A stretch of 64,000 nucleotides of DNA, from NCBI RefSeq assembly GCF_000002515.2, contig NC_006042.1, positions 1,612,001 to 1,676,000 of the forward strand. Direction: 5' to 3'. The DNA comes from Kluyveromyces lactis. Taxonomy: Eukaryota; Ascomycota; Saccharomycetes; Saccharomycetales; Saccharomycetaceae. Position numbers and translations under genes: made by a program. The notes below the pieces were generated by a model, which ran no database searches, was not told the origin of the DNA, and saw only the letters and a program-made list of their open reading frames with translations. This document shows, in pieces, positions 61,901 to 64,000 of the stretch (position 1 is its first letter; each line of letters begins with the position of its first letter).

Positions 61901-64000
61901 GCTACCAGCACAACGCAAATACAAGTATTAGACTAGAAAGGATTTCGGACCCTTAGAATTCTAATGATCGAAGTTAGCCAGAAGGGTTGAAAAAAGAAAA
62001 GTGAACAAAAGGCGATAAACGGAGAGTGCAGAAAAAATTGCAGTGTTAACAGCGGCAATGCACGTACAAAATATAATTATTACTAGTAAATGGGAATAAC
62101 CAATAAAAAGGCACTAGCAACGGTATTTCAGATGCCATATAGCAGTAAAACAAAATACTAAACGTGGGAGATCCCGATAATCGATAGAGTTAACAACCTG
62201 TTCGTTAAGTGACTGGGGCTATTTTAAAAACATACGCGGCATTAGTATTAGATTATTAAGTCTCGATTGAATCATATTCTTATCAATAATCCTTACTAAA
62301 ACAAAATCTAGAAGAATGTGAATTATACCATTCTCCCGTAGCTTCAAAAATGTCAAAATGCTGCAGTTCGGTTTTTGGCATAATGTTTGATACTTTTCTC
62401 TAAAATGTGCCTTTTACTTACTGATTTTCTAGAATTATTATTTTACCTTAACATTATTTCAGAAAAGAAGTAAATTTATGATGTTATATTGAATGACGGG
62501 GTTCATTTTCTGTCCTCATTAGAAAAGGGGAACAGTCTTGTATAAACGTAGTAATGGGCTGTTAACGATTGGAGCCTTTCTGTTTATTCATTCTTTTATT
62601 GCAGTAGCTTTTCAGTAATAGTGAATAATCCTGGGATATAGCAAGTGTGCGTAATTTCATCTCTTGTCTCTTCGGTGAAACTTACTGACAACAGGGTAGC
62701 TTCATTCATTTCGGCATTTTTTAGTTCCTTATTTTGTATTAGCCTTATCTTTTATTTCTGTGCACCGGATATGATATGGTAAATAGGGAACTAATGACAA
62801 CAGTTGTGTATTCCAAAGCAGCTGTGGTTCTTTGCAGCCATCAATACCGCTTTTTATTTGGAAGTTTGAACTGTGGTAAAATCAGCATATGGTTCAAGAG
62901 CTTTACAATATGTAAGAGTTCTCGATAAGCATAAAGGTATAGAAGAGGAGAAACTAATCACCTTCAATGCAACTTAAGATTAATTGTGACGTAACTGAAA
63001 AATTCTTCTCACAGATAGTGACTCGTCCTAAAAACCGACAAAAGAAAACGTATTATCAGCAGCAAATTCTGGGTCCAAAAAAATATCGCGTCAAAGATAT
63101 AACGGTGTTAGACGCTAAGCTCTCTGCAGTTTTATTCTGCCTTCTTTTCTTTAATTTTTCATAACCAATTTATCAAGGCACGCTTTTGTCTATGTCCTGC
63201 TAGAATCCATAATAAAACGCCCTTCACCTAATATATGGCTACTTTCTAACCAAGGAGATCTTTCATTTCCACAGCACTTTCTGTTATGTACGCATTCCAA
63301 AAACCGAAGAAAAATATAGATGATTTGTACATTTCCCTTTTTGTCTCCTCTCCCTTTTTTTTCTTTCCGTTCTACAGTATCTTCTGTGTCATATTCATTC
63401 GCTCTGAATAGTGTGAACGGGCCAATTTACTAAATTGTCACGAACTGAAAAATAAAAAGAACTCACACGACATACATGCACAACGTCTTGATTAATTAAG
63501 AATTTCTGGCTGTTCAATATATGTAATTTATTTGTTTATTTCTAGTTTCGATTGGTATAATCAAGGATACTACTACTAGATTCCCTAAGTCCTTTTCAAT
63601 TGATATAAAAGGAAACAATTTTAGCTGATTTCTGTTGCCATTTCCTCAAAAGAATACATTGAATCTCGATTAGTATATCTACCCTAACAGGACTCCTTCT
63701 GTTCCTTTTTTTTTTTTTTGACATTGTTTTTCTCTCTTTTAATTAGTTTCGGCGGTTCTTTTCGATTTGCGGAGATTTTACTTTACCATTTTCCTGGAAC
63801 TTCTGGTAACTAGTGCGGATACTTTTACGAATAACGCTTATCCTTGTACTATCATTATTGTTTATTAGTTCAACACAGTAGCAAAACATTTCAGAATAGA
63901 TTTGATTTGAAATCAGTGTCGAAGTCAGGGCTTAAGCAAAATAACGTTAAGACAGTATTTTCAGGTGTTTCCATAATATAAAACAGACTGAGGTAAAAAA
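58982..64000. other. Right end, 5 kb with no supported gene
   Basis: No frame above 90 codons, and none with a recognisable domain. Three AGGGG stress-type elements (61417-61421, 61722-61726, 62526-62530) and long T-rich, pyrimidine-rich tracts (about 63330-63370 and 63700-63750) appear towards the right end, as in promoters. No tRNA passes inspection: GTTCGAATCC near 61497 looks like a B box but has no pairing T stem. No centromere or LTR was recognised. Confidence 0.45.

Overview
This window is nuclear DNA from a budding yeast of the family Saccharomycetaceae. It is compact and moderately AT-rich, most genes lack introns, and the few introns carry GTAYGT donors and TACTAAC branch sites. Almost every long reading frame has a recognisable Saccharomyces cerevisiae counterpart. 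Gene order points to a lineage that split before the whole-genome duplication, in the style of Kluyveromyces, Lachancea, Zygosaccharomyces or Torulaspora. Genes that sit on two different S. cerevisiae chromosomes alternate here along one DNA molecule: EPO1-PKR1-NCW1-RPL15-ADE17-ASI1 (YMR119-124) runs into AAT2-SED5-SNF7 (YLR025-027), and APT1, CLF1, MSL5 (YLR116-118) are interleaved with DOP1, MTQ2, RUB1 (YDR139-141). The genus cannot be fixed from sequence alone. All names come from recalled protein similarity and synteny, not from database searches.

Layout. 1-4.7 kb: the start of EPO1 (cut by the window edge), the V-ATPase assembly factor PKR1, the GPI wall protein NCW1 and an orphan GPI-tail reading frame, all on the minus strand. 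6-12.7 kb: RPL15, the purine gene ADE16/17, and the inner-nuclear-membrane RING ligase ASI1. 13.2 kb: an intron-containing tRNA-Leu(CAA). 13.8-19.6 kb: AAT2 (ending in the peroxisomal signal SKL), a VBA-type vacuolar transporter, SED5 and SNF7. 21-26.5 kb: an unknown small coiled-coil protein, a YMC1/2 mitochondrial carrier, the ZIP transporter YKE4 and acyl-protein thioesterase. 26.9-37.1 kb: DOP1, MTQ2, RUB1 (intron), and the tail-to-tail splicing factors CLF1 and MSL5. 37.5-42.6 kb: RPS13 with a 691-nt, hairpin-rich intron, GMF1/AIM7, and a Zn2Cys6 regulator. 45.5-59 kb: TPO1, FRA1, ISA1, a frame-broken GPI-anchored Cu-only SOD5-like gene, and HSP104. 59-64 kb: about 5 kb with no convincing gene.

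Themes. Several genes act in membrane traffic (SED5, SNF7, DOP1, YKE4), iron-sulfur supply and sensing (FRA1, ISA1), RNA splicing (CLF1, MSL5) and translation (RPL15, RPS13, MTQ2, tRNA). The points most worth a second look are the chain of perfect hairpins in the RPS13 intron, the MSL5 protein that has lost both zinc knuckles, the split SOD5-like gene, the motif-rich 2.9-kb region between the zinc-cluster regulator and TPO1, and the unusually long gene-free right end. No transposon, LTR, CRISPR array or centromere was recognised.
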